A stretch of 64,000 bases of DNA from JALORV01 sp963754065 (GTDB lineage: Bacteria; Pseudomonadota; Gammaproteobacteria; Burkholderiales; Burkholderiaceae_F), in NCBI GenBank assembly GCA_963754065.1, contig CAVWFH010000009.1:62001-126000 (forward strand), given 5' to 3'. A model generated the notes under the pieces. It was not told the DNA's origin. It saw nothing but the letters and a program-made list of their open reading frames with translations, and made no database searches. A program made the position numbers and the translations under genes. This document shows, piece by piece, positions 8,312 to 17,107 of this stretch (the first letter of the stretch is position 1; each line of letters opens with the position of its first letter).

Positions 8312-9535
8312 ATGCCTGTCAACCTGACACCGCCCCGCCGTGAAGAGCTGCTTCCTGTCGCTGGAGTGGAACTGGGCTGGGCTGAGGCGGGCATCCGCAA
8401 AGCGAACCGCAAGGACCTGTTGGTGATCCGGCTCGCTGCCGGAGCTACGGTCGCCGGTGTCTTTACCCGCAACCGGTTTGCGGCCGCTCCGGTCCAGGTG
8501 TGTCGCGAACACCTTGCGAATGGATCGATACGCGCGCTGGTCATCAATACCGGCAATGCCAATGCCGGCACCGGTGGGCCGGGACTTGCCGCGGCTCGTC
8601 GCACCTGTGAGGTCGCGTCGCAATTGCTCGGCGTCGCTCCGGGCGCGATCCTGCCGTTTTCGACCGGCGTGATCATGGAACCGCTTCCAGTGGACCGCTT
8701 GGTCGCCGGCTTGCCAGTTGCCGTGCAGGCGCTCGCTGCGGACCATTGGTTCGAAGCCGCTGAAGCGATCATGACGACGGACACCGTTCCGAAGGCGGTA
8801 TCGCGTCGCGTACCCATCGGCAACCACACCGTGACGATCACGGGAATCGCGAAGGGCGCCGGGATGATCCGGCCCAATATGGCGACGATGCTGGGCTTCA
8901 TCGCCATGGACTGCAGCGTGCCCCGCGATTGCCTGCAGGCCATGACCGAACACGCCACCGGGCAGTCTTTCAATCGCATCACTGTCGATGGCGATACATC
9001 GACCAACGACTCCTTCGTGGTCATCGCCAGCGGCGCGGGGCCGATGACGGTTGGCGGAACCGATGATCCCGCGTACGAGCCTCTGCGCAATGCGCTGACG
9101 GAGGTCGCGCAGACGCTCGCACAGGCGATCGTCAGGGACGGCGAGGGGGCGACCAAGTTCATCGAAGTGCGGGTTGATGAAGCCCGATCGATCGACGAGG
9201 CGGCGCAGGTGGCCTATGCAGTAGCGCATTCGCCGCTGGTTAAGACGGCATTCTTTGCATCCGACCCCAACCTCGGCCGCATCCTTGCCGCAGTCGGCAA
9301 CGCAGGCATCGACGACCTCGACCCGGCGACGGTGCAGTTGCTGCTGGACGACGTCTGGGTCGTGCGCGACGGCGGACGGCATCCTGACTATCGCGAAAGT
9401 GACGGTCAGCGCGTGATGAAGAAGCAGGAAATCCTCGTGCACCTGAAGCTCGGCCGCGGGCGCGAATCGACGCATGTCTGGACGACGGATTTCTCGCACG
9501 ACTACGTGTCGATCAACGCGGACTACCGTTCGTGA
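8312..9535 (+). CDS. argJ: Bifunctional glutamate N-acetyltransferase / ornithine acetyltransferase ArgJ
   Basis: ArgJ recycles the acetyl group from N-acetylornithine to glutamate (and may also use acetyl-CoA) in the arginine pathway. The 407-residue precursor contains the autoproteolysis site KGAGMIRPNMATML; cleavage before Thr192 produces the alpha and beta chains, and that threonine becomes the N-terminal nucleophile. The C-terminus ends in DYVSINADYRS, typical of the family. Whether the acetyl-CoA activity is present cannot be told from sequence alone. Its TGA stop overlaps the GTG start of the next gene (GTGA), so the two are translationally coupled. Confidence 0.97.
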   Translation: MPVNLTPPRREELLPVAGVELGWAEAGIRKANRKDLLVIRLAAGATVAGVFTRNRFAAAPVQVCREHLANGSIRALVINTGNANAGTGGPGLAAARRTCEVASQLLGVAPGAILPFSTGVIMEPLPVDRLVAGLPVAVQALAADHWFEAAEAIMTTDTVPKAVSRRVPIGNHTVTITGIAKGAGMIRPNMATMLGFIAMDCSVPRDCLQAMTEHATGQSFNRITVDGDTSTNDSFVVIASGAGPMTVGGTDDPAYEPLRNALTEVAQTLAQAIVRDGEGATKFIEVRVDEARSIDEAAQVAYAVAHSPLVKTAFFASDPNLGRILAAVGNAGIDDLDPATVQLLLDDVWVVRDGGRHPDYRESDGQRVMKKQEILVHLKLGRGRESTHVWTTDFSHDYVSINADYRS

Positions 9536-10464
9536 CAGATCGCGCATCCAGGACTGCGTCCCGTCCGGCTGCTGGAGACGTCGAGGCATTGCCGCGTCTG
9601 GCGGACGCACTGGCGCGTATTGAAGCGCTGCTGCCGTCGAGCGCGGTACCGGATTTCGATGGTGCCCTGGCATTTCGCTGGCGCAAGCGACGCTATCTGG
9701 GCATGGAGCGGGGCGTACTCGAAGCCGTGGCGCATCCGGCGCTCGTTGCCTTCGGTGATCTGCAGCATGTCGATGCGCAGAAAGACACGATTCGCCGCAA
9801 TACCGAGCAGTTCGTGCGCCGGCTACCGGCGAACAATGTGCTGCTGACAGGGGCCCGGGGCACCGGCAAGTCGTCGCTGATCCGCGCCTGCCTGCACTCC
9901 TTCGCCGGCGACGGTCTGCGCCTGGTCGAAGTCGACAAACGTGACCTCGTCGATCTCGCCGACCTGGTGGCCCTGCTCGAAGGCCGCAGCGAGCGCTTCA
10001 TCGTCTTTTGCGACGACCTGTCGTTCGATGCCAGCGAGGCGGGCTACAAGGAGCTGAAGGTTGCGCTCGACGGTTCAATCGCCGGACGCGCTGACAACGT
10101 GCTGATCTACGCGACGTCGAATCGGCGCCATTTGATGCCGGAGTTCATGCGCGACAACCTCGCTGCCCAGCATCAGGAGGACGGCGAAGTGCATCCGGCG
10201 GAGAGCGTTGAGGAGCGCGTGTCGTTGTCCGAGCGCTTCGGCATCTGGCTGACGTTCTATCCGTTTCGCCAGGACGATTACCTCGACATCGTGCAGCACT
10301 GGCTCAGGCAACTCGGCGTAGCAGCGGCCGAGATGGAACGCGCACGTGCCGAGGCGCTGCAGTTTGCGCTCCAGCGCGGGTCTCGTTCAGGGCGCGTCGC
10401 GCTGCAGTTTGCGCGAGACTTCGCCGGTCGTCACCTGCTCGAGAAGGGCCACGGGGGTCGATGA
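9532..10464 (+). CDS. DUF815 AAA+-type ATPase
   Basis: This is a 310-residue protein of the DUF815 family, predicted P-loop ATPases of unknown function that often lie between argJ and a Nudix gene in this lineage. It has Walker A GARGTGKSS (about 107-115), an acidic Walker B-like FIVFCDDLSFD and a sensor-like ATSNRRHLMPEF. Translation starts at a GTG inside the argJ stop (GTGA) and its TGA overlaps the ATG of the following Nudix gene (ATGA), giving a three-gene coupled unit. No partner or substrate can be read from the sequence. Confidence 0.9.
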   Translation: MTDRASRTASRPAAGDVEALPRLADALARIEALLPSSAVPDFDGALAFRWRKRRYLGMERGVLEAVAHPALVAFGDLQHVDAQKDTIRRNTEQFVRRLPANNVLLTGARGTGKSSLIRACLHSFAGDGLRLVEVDKRDLVDLADLVALLEGRSERFIVFCDDLSFDASEAGYKELKVALDGSIAGRADNVLIYATSNRRHLMPEFMRDNLAAQHQEDGEVHPAESVEERVSLSERFGIWLTFYPFRQDDYLDIVQHWLRQLGVAAAEMERARAEALQFALQRGSRSGRVALQFARDFAGRHLLEKGHGGR

Positions 10465-11408
10465 CTTCACGGCCGGTGGTCGACGTGGCGGTCGGCGTGC
10501 TGATCCGACCTGACGGCCGATTTCTGCTGGCGAGTCGTCCCGAGGGCAAGCCCTACGCCGACTACTGGGAGTTTCCGGGAGGAAAGCTCGAGCCCGGAGA
10601 GACTGTTGCACATGCGCTGGCGCGCGAACTGCACGAAGAACTGGGCATCGACATTGGCCCCGTCATTCCGTGGGTGGTTCGGGAGTTCGAGTACCCGCAC
10701 GCTCATGTTCGGCTGCACTTCTGCCGTGTGGTTGACTGGTCGGGCACGTTGCACGCGCGCGAGGGGCAGTCGTTCCGGTTCTGCGCCCACGACGACCTGC
10801 CGGACGGTCCCTTGTTGCCGGCAACCGTGCCGGTGTTGCGCTGGCTTGCGCTGCCGTCGGTTTATGCAATTTCCAACGCGCACGAACTGGGCGCAGCGTT
10901 GTTCCTGCGGCGCCTGGAACTGGCGCTCGAACGCGGGCTGAGGTTCTTGCAGTTTCGCGAACCCCTCTTGAGCCCGGCCGACGCAGAACCGCTTTTCAGG
11001 GAGACGCTGCGAAAGGTGCACGCGGTCGGCGGATTGCTCATGGTCAGCAGTCGGCACCCCCACTCGTGGTCTCGCGCGGCCGACGGAATGCATCTCACAT
11101 CCAGCGACCTGACGGCTTCAGTATGTCGCCCCGAGTGCAAGTGGGTCGGAGCATCGACCCATAATGATTCCGAACTCGCTCACGCGGCTGCCATCGGAGC
11201 CGATTTCGCTGTACTTGGCCCGGTCGCTCCGACGACGTCACATCCCGGATCACGAGTAATGGGCTGGAACGGCCTGGCTCAATTGATCGCTGCCGCGGCG
11301 GTCCCCGTTTATGCGATCGGTGGACTCACCGATGGAGATCTGCAATGCGCGCTGGGCGCTGGAGCGCAGGGTGTTGCGCTCCAGCGAGCGGTCTGGCTGG
11401 ACGGCTAG
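10461..11408 (+). CDS. Nudix hydrolase (MutT-like) fused to a ThiE-like domain
   Basis: The first 130 residues are a MutT-type Nudix hydrolase with a complete Nudix box (41-63: GKLEPGE, then RELHEELGI), expected to hydrolyse 8-oxo-dGTP. Residues about 135-310 resemble thiamine phosphate synthase (TIM barrel, with GPVAPTTSHPG and AIGGL). Fusions of this kind are known in beta- and gammaproteobacteria and are usually annotated as Nudix family proteins; whether the ThiE half still makes thiamine phosphate is not known. The ATG overlaps the upstream stop, and the TAG stop shares a CTAG with the stop of the convergent yacG gene. Confidence 0.93.
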   Translation: MTSRPVVDVAVGVLIRPDGRFLLASRPEGKPYADYWEFPGGKLEPGETVAHALARELHEELGIDIGPVIPWVVREFEYPHAHVRLHFCRVVDWSGTLHAREGQSFRFCAHDDLPDGPLLPATVPVLRWLALPSVYAISNAHELGAALFLRRLELALERGLRFLQFREPLLSPADAEPLFRETLRKVHAVGGLLMVSSRHPHSWSRAADGMHLTSSDLTASVCRPECKWVGASTHNDSELAHAAAIGADFAVLGPVAPTTSHPGSRVMGWNGLAQLIAAAAVPVYAIGGLTDGDLQCALGAGAQGVALQRAVWLDG

Positions 11409-11596
11409 TCGGTTGTGGTGACGTCAGGAGCGCCGTCGCCACCCGTGTCGCCCGGCTGGCCGGCGACGACGAACCGGTCAGAAGCCCACGCCCCAAGGTC
11501 TATCAGCTTGCAGCGCTCCGAGCAGAATGGCCGGAAAGCGTTCTCCGCCGTCCACGCCGTCCGTGCCTCGCACGTGGGGCATTTCACCATCGTCAT
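11405..11596 (-). CDS. yacG: DNA gyrase inhibitor YacG (DUF329 zinc protein)
   Basis: This is a 63-residue zinc-binding protein with a CPTC knuckle near residue 6-9 and CSERC near 25-29, the four-cysteine site of the YacG/DUF329 family. In E. coli YacG binds GyrB and inhibits gyrase. The C-terminal 20 residues are acidic and probably disordered. Two in-frame ATGs (11596 and 11590) are possible and neither has a strong ribosome site. It ends the pilBCD-coaE-zapD-yacG run, a standard arrangement, with six bases between it and zapD. Confidence 0.93.
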   Translation of the reverse strand: MTMVKCPTCEARTAWTAENAFRPFCSERCKLIDLGAWASDRFVVAGQPGDTGGDGAPDVTTTD

Positions 11597-11602
11597 CAGC
11601 GA

Positions 11603-12373
11603 TCAAAAGGCGCAAAGGGCCAGTTCAAACGGGATGTCGCGCTCGACCGAACGCGGCTTTAGGTCGCGATCCTGGGTCATGAACCGTATCCACAGCATGT
11701 ACTTGTTGGCGCTAATTTCCGGAATCGCATTCAGCGAGCCGTCGACTCGCACTTGCAGCAGCGCATAGGTCCGGCCCTGCAGCATTTGCTGGAACGAGCC
11801 CTGGGCCGCAGTCTGGCGACTGCGATGCGCTGTCTCGCGCAGAAGCTTGAGCACGATACCGAGCGCGGACTGAAACTGCATCATCGGCTGCACCCAGGCC
11901 TGGAGGTCGCGCGTGCGGCTGTCGAGATCGCGGGTCAGCCACGCGTGATACGACGGCAGGTCGAACTCGCACGTGCCACCGGGAATGATGGCGCGGCTGC
12001 GGATGCTCATCAGCCACTCGTTGTCGCGGATGTGCTGGCCAGCCTTGCCGGTCGTGGCATTGAGCGCCTGCTGCGCCTGGTCTATGTCGGACAGCACGGT
12101 TGCGAGCGCGGCTTCGGAGACCTGTGGATTGTTGCGCAGCGCATTCAAAGTCTGCTTGTGGCGTTCGAGTTCCTGCAGCAGGTCGGACTTCAGGTCGGCG
12201 CGCGACGTGACTTCGAGAATCTCGAACAGCGTCAGCAGCGCCGTGTGGTGGCAGTAGGCGTGCTGCTCACCGCAGAAGTACAGCAACTTGTCGAAGAGGT
12301 CTTCGAGCCGCAGCAGCGTGCGTATCCGTTCGCTGAACGGGTACTCGTACAGAACCTGACCGTCGATCGACAT
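11603..12373 (-). CDS. zapD: Cell division protein ZapD
   Basis: ZapD binds the FtsZ C-terminal tail and bundles FtsZ filaments in the cytoplasm. I place the start at the ATG 12373 (MSIDGQVLYEYPFSERIRT), which gives 256 residues; the open frame continues upstream into the coaE tail without family resemblance. LYEYPFSERIRTLLRLEDLFDKL is the conserved opening of the family, quoted here in part only, and the rest is helical (AlphaFamily DUF1342) with many Arg/Gln residues. It follows coaE by 34 bp and precedes yacG. Its FtsZ partner is encoded at the left end of this window. Confidence 0.93.
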   Translation of the reverse strand: MSIDGQVLYEYPFSERIRTLLRLEDLFDKLLYFCGEQHAYCHHTALLTLFEILEVTSRADLKSDLLQELERHKQTLNALRNNPQVSEAALATVLSDIDQAQQALNATTGKAGQHIRDNEWLMSIRSRAIIPGGTCEFDLPSYHAWLTRDLDSRTRDLQAWVQPMMQFQSALGIVLKLLRETAHRSRQTAAQGSFQQMLQGRTYALLQVRVDGSLNAIPEISANKYMLWIRFMTQDRDLKPRSVERDIPFELALCAF

Positions 12374-12407
12374 GGACGCCGTAAACGCGGGGATGCGGTC
12401 GACGATA

Positions 12408-13040
12408 TCACAGGCGGTTGCGCAGAGCGGGTTCCCGGGCCCATTCGACGTAGTGCCTATGCAGCCGTGCCACGCGGGACTCGATAACCGCCTTGGGCGC
12501 CTCGTTGTAGAGCACATCGTCGGCTATCGCCAGGCGCGCTTCGCGGGTCGCCTGCGCATGGAGAATCGCGCGTGCGGTCGCTTCATTCATCCCTGGCCTC
12601 ATGGCAACACGCGAGACCTGTGCTGTCTCGACGCAATCGACAACGAGAATCCGCTGCACCCGAGCCTTCCAGTCGCCCGACTCGACCAGCAGGGGAATCA
12701 CGAACACGATGTACGGGACTCGGGTCGACAAATCGATTGCACGTCGCTCGGCCTCGGTACGCACCCGCGGATGCAGAATTGCCTCGAGCCGGCGGCGCAC
12801 GTCGACATCGCCAAACGCGCGCGCGCGCATCCAGGCACGATCGAGTCCGCCATCGGCGGCGATGGCCGCCGATCCGAACTCCTGTCTGAGCGCTTCGACG
12901 GCGGCGCCTGAGGGCGCTATCAGCTCGTGCACGAGTGCATCGGCATCGACGATTCCGGCGCCGAACTGCTGCAGCATCGCGGCCACCGTACTCTTGCCGC
13001 TGCCGATGCCGCCGGTTAGCCCGATGGCGTAGGTCGGCAT
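12408..13040 (-). CDS. coaE: Dephospho-CoA kinase CoaE
   Basis: CoaE performs the last step of coenzyme A synthesis, phosphorylating the 3-prime hydroxyl of dephospho-CoA. The P-loop GGIGSGKS is at residues 10-17, followed by DADALVHEL and the lid-region pattern RVQRILVVDC. Starting at the ATG 13040 gives 210 residues, the normal size. This ATG overlaps the pilD stop by one base (TGATG), so translation is probably coupled. The open frame extends upstream across pilD in another register, but that part is a shadow. Confidence 0.96.
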   Translation of the reverse strand: MPTYAIGLTGGIGSGKSTVAAMLQQFGAGIVDADALVHELIAPSGAAVEALRQEFGSAAIAADGGLDRAWMRARAFGDVDVRRRLEAILHPRVRTEAERRAIDLSTRVPYIVFVIPLLVESGDWKARVQRILVVDCVETAQVSRVAMRPGMNEATARAILHAQATREARLAIADDVLYNEAPKAVIESRVARLHRHYVEWAREPALRNRL

Positions 13041-13882
13041 CAGACCGGAACGAGCAGGGCCGTCAGCCGATCGCCGACAAGCATCACGATGAAGCCGGCC
13101 GTGGCCAGATAGGGTCCGAAGGGGATGGGAATCTCGCGACCGCGACGGGCCAGCACGATCAGCACGATGCCGACTGCGGCGCCCACGACCGACGACAGCA
13201 GGACGATTGGCAACAGCGCCTTCCACCCCAACCACGCACCCAGCGCGGCCAGCAACTTGAAGTCGCCATAGCCCATGCCTTCCTTGCCGGTGGCGAGCTT
13301 GAATGCCCAGTAGATCAACCAGAGCGACAGGTAGCCGACGATCACGCCGATGACTGCCTCTCGCAGCGTGACTCCAGGAACGAGGCCAAGAAGGTTGGCA
13401 ATCAGCCCCAGCCAGAGGAGGGGCAGTGTCAGGTCGTCGGGAAGCAGCGTCGTATCGGCATCGATGAAAGTCAGCGCGATCAGCGTCCACGTGAGGATCA
13501 GCAAGAGGCCGGCGGTCCAGCCGAAGCCGAACTTCCAGGCTACGAGCGCCGACAGTGCGGCCGTGAGCGCTTCGACAATCGGGTAGCGCGGCGAGATACG
13601 TGCGCTGCAGTGCGCGCATTTGCCTCCCAATACGAGCCAGGACACCACCGGAATGTTGTCACGCGCGCGGATCGGGGTTTTACAGGACGGGCACTGCGAG
13701 CGCGGCACCAGCAGGTTGTAGCGCCCAAGTTCGGGCGGCTCCTTGCCTTCGAGTTCGGCGCATTGGGCTCGCCACTCGATGTCCATCATCCGTGGAAGAC
13801 GATGGATGACGACATTCAGGAAGGAACCGATGGCCAGGCCAAAGATGGCGGCTGCGACGATGAACTGCGAATCTTCTAGCAC
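13040..13882 (-). CDS. pilD: Type IV prepilin peptidase/N-methyltransferase PilD
   Basis: PilD cleaves the leader of type IV prepilins and related pseudopilins and methylates the new N-terminus, within the inner membrane. The 280-residue protein has the cytoplasmic zinc site Cys64-x2-Cys67 and Cys89-x2-Cys92 and the two catalytic aspartate regions (FIDADTTLLPD around 140-149; GMGYGDFK with Asp207), plus about seven to eight membrane segments. It starts with GTG at 13882, 40 bp downstream of pilC. The prepilin gene itself is not in the window. Confidence 0.96.
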   Translation of the reverse strand: MLEDSQFIVAAAIFGLAIGSFLNVVIHRLPRMMDIEWRAQCAELEGKEPPELGRYNLLVPRSQCPSCKTPIRARDNIPVVSWLVLGGKCAHCSARISPRYPIVEALTAALSALVAWKFGFGWTAGLLLILTWTLIALTFIDADTTLLPDDLTLPLLWLGLIANLLGLVPGVTLREAVIGVIVGYLSLWLIYWAFKLATGKEGMGYGDFKLLAALGAWLGWKALLPIVLLSSVVGAAVGIVLIVLARRGREIPIPFGPYLATAGFIVMLVGDRLTALLVPV

Positions 13883-13922
13883 GAGATGAAGCGGGCCGCT
13901 CGCGCGGCCCTAAGATGTTGAG

Positions 13923-15158
13923 CTAGACGACCTGGCCGAGTTTGAAGATCGGCATGTAGATTGCGATAACGATGCCGCCAATGATGACGCCGAGAACCAC
14001 CATGATCATCGGCTCCAGCAGGCTGGACAGCGCGTCGACGGTCTCGTCGACCTCGCGTTCGTAGTAGTCGGCGACCTTGGACAACATCGAGTCGAGCGAG
14101 CCGGACTCTTCACCGATCTGGGTCATCTGCACGGCCATGTTCGGAAACACGCCAGTGTTCTGCATCGACTGCGCCAAACTGGTACCGACGTTGACCTCGG
14201 TCTGAATGGACTTGGTCGCTTCTTTGTACACAGAGTTGCCGGCGGCCGGACCGACTGAATCGAGCGCTTCCACCAACGGGACGCCCGCCGCGAAAGTTGT
14301 CGCGAGTGTACGGCTCCAGCGGGCGATCGAGGCCTTCTGCAGCATCTCTCCCAGGACCGGAAGCTTGAGCAAAGTGCGATCGACCACAGACTGCACCTTT
14401 GCGGACCGCCGCCAAGCCTGCACCAGAAAATAGATCCCCCCAAACAAGATTCCGAACACGATGTACCAGTAGCTCACAAAGAAGTCCGACATGGCGATTA
14501 CGACCAATGTCGGTGCTGGCAGGTCCGCTCCAAAGCTGGTAAATACACTCTTGAACGAAGGGATCACGAAGATCATGATCACGGCGGTTACGAGGATCGC
14601 GACCATAATGATCGCGATGGGATAGAAGAGTGCCTTCTTGATCTTCCCCTTCAGTGCGATCGTCTTCTCCTGGTACATCGCCAGGCGATCGAGCAGGGTT
14701 TCGAGAATACCGGCCTGCTCGCCCGCGGCGACCAGGTTGCAGAACAACGGATCGAAGTAGAGCGGGTACTTGCGGAAAGCCTGGTTCAGGCTGGTGCCCG
14801 TTTCGACGTCCATTCGGATGTCGTTCATCAGCCGCGCCATCGAGGGGTTCGCATGTCCGCGGCCGACGATGTCGAACGATTGCATCAGCGGAACGCCGGC
14901 CTTCAGCATCGTTGACAGCTGGCGTGTGAACAGTGCCAGATCCTTAGGCGTGATCTTTCGGCCGCGCGAAAACGACTGTTTCTTGATCTTGCTGACCATG
15001 ACGCCGCGGCGCCGCAGTGATGCCGCGACGACCGATTCGCCGCCTGCCCGCATTTCGCCCTTGACCACGCGCCCGTTCTTGTCGCGACCCTCCCAGTGAA
15101 AGACGGACTCTTTCACTTCTGCGCGGGGCTTGGGTTTTGCAATTGCGCCGGTGGCCAT
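13923..15158 (-). CDS. pilC: Type IV pilus inner-membrane platform protein PilC
   Basis: PilC is the polytopic platform protein that couples the PilB motor to pilus growth. The 411 residues contain two T2SF domains (about 78-200 and 280-402), each followed by long hydrophobic segments, and a 60-residue N-terminal extension with the FHWEGRDKNGRVVKGEM pattern seen in PilC proteins. The ATG has a GGAGA ribosome site. The gene lies 23 bp after pilB and 40 bp before pilD, so the three are likely one transcript. Confidence 0.96.
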   Translation of the reverse strand: MATGAIAKPKPRAEVKESVFHWEGRDKNGRVVKGEMRAGGESVVAASLRRRGVMVSKIKKQSFSRGRKITPKDLALFTRQLSTMLKAGVPLMQSFDIVGRGHANPSMARLMNDIRMDVETGTSLNQAFRKYPLYFDPLFCNLVAAGEQAGILETLLDRLAMYQEKTIALKGKIKKALFYPIAIIMVAILVTAVIMIFVIPSFKSVFTSFGADLPAPTLVVIAMSDFFVSYWYIVFGILFGGIYFLVQAWRRSAKVQSVVDRTLLKLPVLGEMLQKASIARWSRTLATTFAAGVPLVEALDSVGPAAGNSVYKEATKSIQTEVNVGTSLAQSMQNTGVFPNMAVQMTQIGEESGSLDSMLSKVADYYEREVDETVDALSSLLEPMIMVVLGVIIGGIVIAIYMPIFKLGQVV

Positions 15159-15181
15159 CTTGACGTCTCTCCTGCCTTACA

Positions 15182-16930
15182 TCACTCGTTGGTGCATCCG
15201 AGCACCTCGTCGATCGACGTGATGCCTGCCTTGACTTTGATCAACCCCGACTGGCGCAGATCACGCACCCCGTTGGCGGCCGCCTCGCGCGCAATCTCAG
15301 GTGCTGTTGCAAGACGCAGGATCATGTCCTGCATCGTCTCGGTGATGGGCATCACCTGATAAATCCCCAGCCTGCCCTTGTAGCCACTGCCCTTGCACTT
15401 TTCGCAGCCTACGGCCTTGTACGGTACCCAGTTGCCGTCGAGGTCCTCGCCTCGGAATCCCGCGGTCACCAGCGCATCCTTCTTGATGTCAGCCGGCTGC
15501 TTGCAGGCGCACAGCTTGCGGGCGAGGCGCTGGGCGGTGATCAGGATAACGCTGGAGGCGACATTGAAGGGTGCAACCCCCATGTTCTGCAGGCGCACCA
15601 GGGTTCCAGGGGCATCGTTGGTGTGCAGTGTCGACAGCACCATGTGTCCGGTCTGCGCGGCCTTGATCGCGATGTCGGCGGTTTCAAGGTCGCGGATCTC
15701 GCCCACCATGATGATGTCCGGGTCCTGCCGCAGGAACGCACGCAAGGAGTTCGCAAACGTCAGCCCGGCCTTTTCGTTTACGTTGACCTGGTTGATGCCC
15801 GCCAGCTGGATTTCCGCCGGATCTTCCGCCGTGGAGATGTTGACGCCCGGCTGATTCAGGATGTTCAGGCAGGTGTAAAGAGACACGGTCTTGCCGGAGC
15901 CGGTCGGTCCGGTTACCAGCACCATGCCGTACGGCCGCTGGACGGCATCCAGCAGGAGTTCCTTCTGGTCCGGCTCGTATCCGAGGGCTTCGATACCGAG
16001 TTTCGCCTGCGACGGGTCGAGAATCCGCATCACGATTTTCTCGCCGAACATCGTCGGCAAGGTACTGACGCGGAAGTCGATCGCGCGCTGACCGGAGAGC
16101 GCGAGCTTCATCCGCCCGTCCTGAGGCACACGCTTCTCGGAAATATCCAGCCGCGAAACGACTTTGATGCGGGTCGACAGGCGTTCGCGTATGGCGAGCG
16201 GTGGCTGCGCGATCTCGCGCAGCACTCCGTCGATGCGGAAGCGGACACGATAGAACTTTTCGTAGGGCTCGAAGTGAAGATCCGATGCGCCCTCGCCGAT
16301 CGCATCGAGCAGCAGCTTCTGCAGGAATCGGACGACCGGTGCGTCATCGACCTCGACCTGTGCCGCTTCGTCTGCACTTGACTGTTCCGGACTCTCTCCC
16401 AGCAGGTCGTCGAAGTTGACATCGTCGCTGCCGACCATGTCCTCGAGTTTCTGGTTGACCGACTGCGCCTGCGACTCGACCAGGCGCAGCAGCTTGTCGT
16501 GCTCGACGACGATGACATCGAGCGCCAACTGAGTCTGGAACTTGACCTGGTCAAGCGCCGGAAAATTCGTCGGGTCGGAAACGGCGATAGCGAGCCGGTT
16601 GCCGCGCTTGCGCAATGCCAGCACGCGTTGTGTGGCGATGAGCTTCTTGTCGATGATGTCGCGCGGCAGTTGCTCGAGGTCGACCGCCGACAGATCCAGC
16701 ATCGGGTGGCCGAATGTCTCGGCCGCGAACTTGGCGACGCCGCTCGCGGTCAGCCCCGTCACATCCGCGGAATTGATCAGCTCGTCGATGAACTGGGTAT
16801 TTGCCTGTGCGGCCTTGCGTGCAAAGTTCTCGGCCCGGTCGGGGCGCAGCTTTCCCTGCTGGACGAGTGCACGCGCGAGACCGGTGAGGGCCCCTGCGGC
16901 GGCGCCAGGACCTTGCGTTACGGCAGACAT
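15182..16930 (-). CDS. pilB: Type IV pilus assembly ATPase PilB
   Basis: PilB is the hexameric ATPase that powers pilus extension. The 582-residue sequence has the N-terminal MshEN-type domain, Walker A GPTGSGKT (341-348), Walker B-like IIMVGEIRD (407-413), the His box AQTGHMVLSTLHTNDA (425-440) and the C-terminal zinc motif Cys474-x-Cys476 ... Cys509-x2-Cys512. All catalytic elements are intact. The 177-bp gap upstream probably holds the pilBCD promoter, although I see no strong -35/-10 pair in it. Confidence 0.97.
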   Translation of the reverse strand: MSAVTQGPGAAAGALTGLARALVQQGKLRPDRAENFARKAAQANTQFIDELINSADVTGLTASGVAKFAAETFGHPMLDLSAVDLEQLPRDIIDKKLIATQRVLALRKRGNRLAIAVSDPTNFPALDQVKFQTQLALDVIVVEHDKLLRLVESQAQSVNQKLEDMVGSDDVNFDDLLGESPEQSSADEAAQVEVDDAPVVRFLQKLLLDAIGEGASDLHFEPYEKFYRVRFRIDGVLREIAQPPLAIRERLSTRIKVVSRLDISEKRVPQDGRMKLALSGQRAIDFRVSTLPTMFGEKIVMRILDPSQAKLGIEALGYEPDQKELLLDAVQRPYGMVLVTGPTGSGKTVSLYTCLNILNQPGVNISTAEDPAEIQLAGINQVNVNEKAGLTFANSLRAFLRQDPDIIMVGEIRDLETADIAIKAAQTGHMVLSTLHTNDAPGTLVRLQNMGVAPFNVASSVILITAQRLARKLCACKQPADIKKDALVTAGFRGEDLDGNWVPYKAVGCEKCKGSGYKGRLGIYQVMPITETMQDMILRLATAPEIAREAAANGVRDLRQSGLIKVKAGITSIDEVLGCTNE

Positions 16931-17107
16931 GGGATGGTGCTGTCCCTGGGGGATCCGATGGGACCCAAGTTATAGCGGGCGGGCACTTCTCACGAAGCAA
17001 AAAGATACTGCCGATAAGGCCCGGATTTGTAAAGCTTAACTCCCGCAAACAAGGCAAGCCAAACGAGCACACCAGCACGATTCATCAGGCTGATTCTGCG
17101 GCCCGGA

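Noticed and set aside
12374..12517. Longer zapD start inside the coaE tail
   Set aside because: The extra 48 residues are a shadow of coaE with no family similarity.
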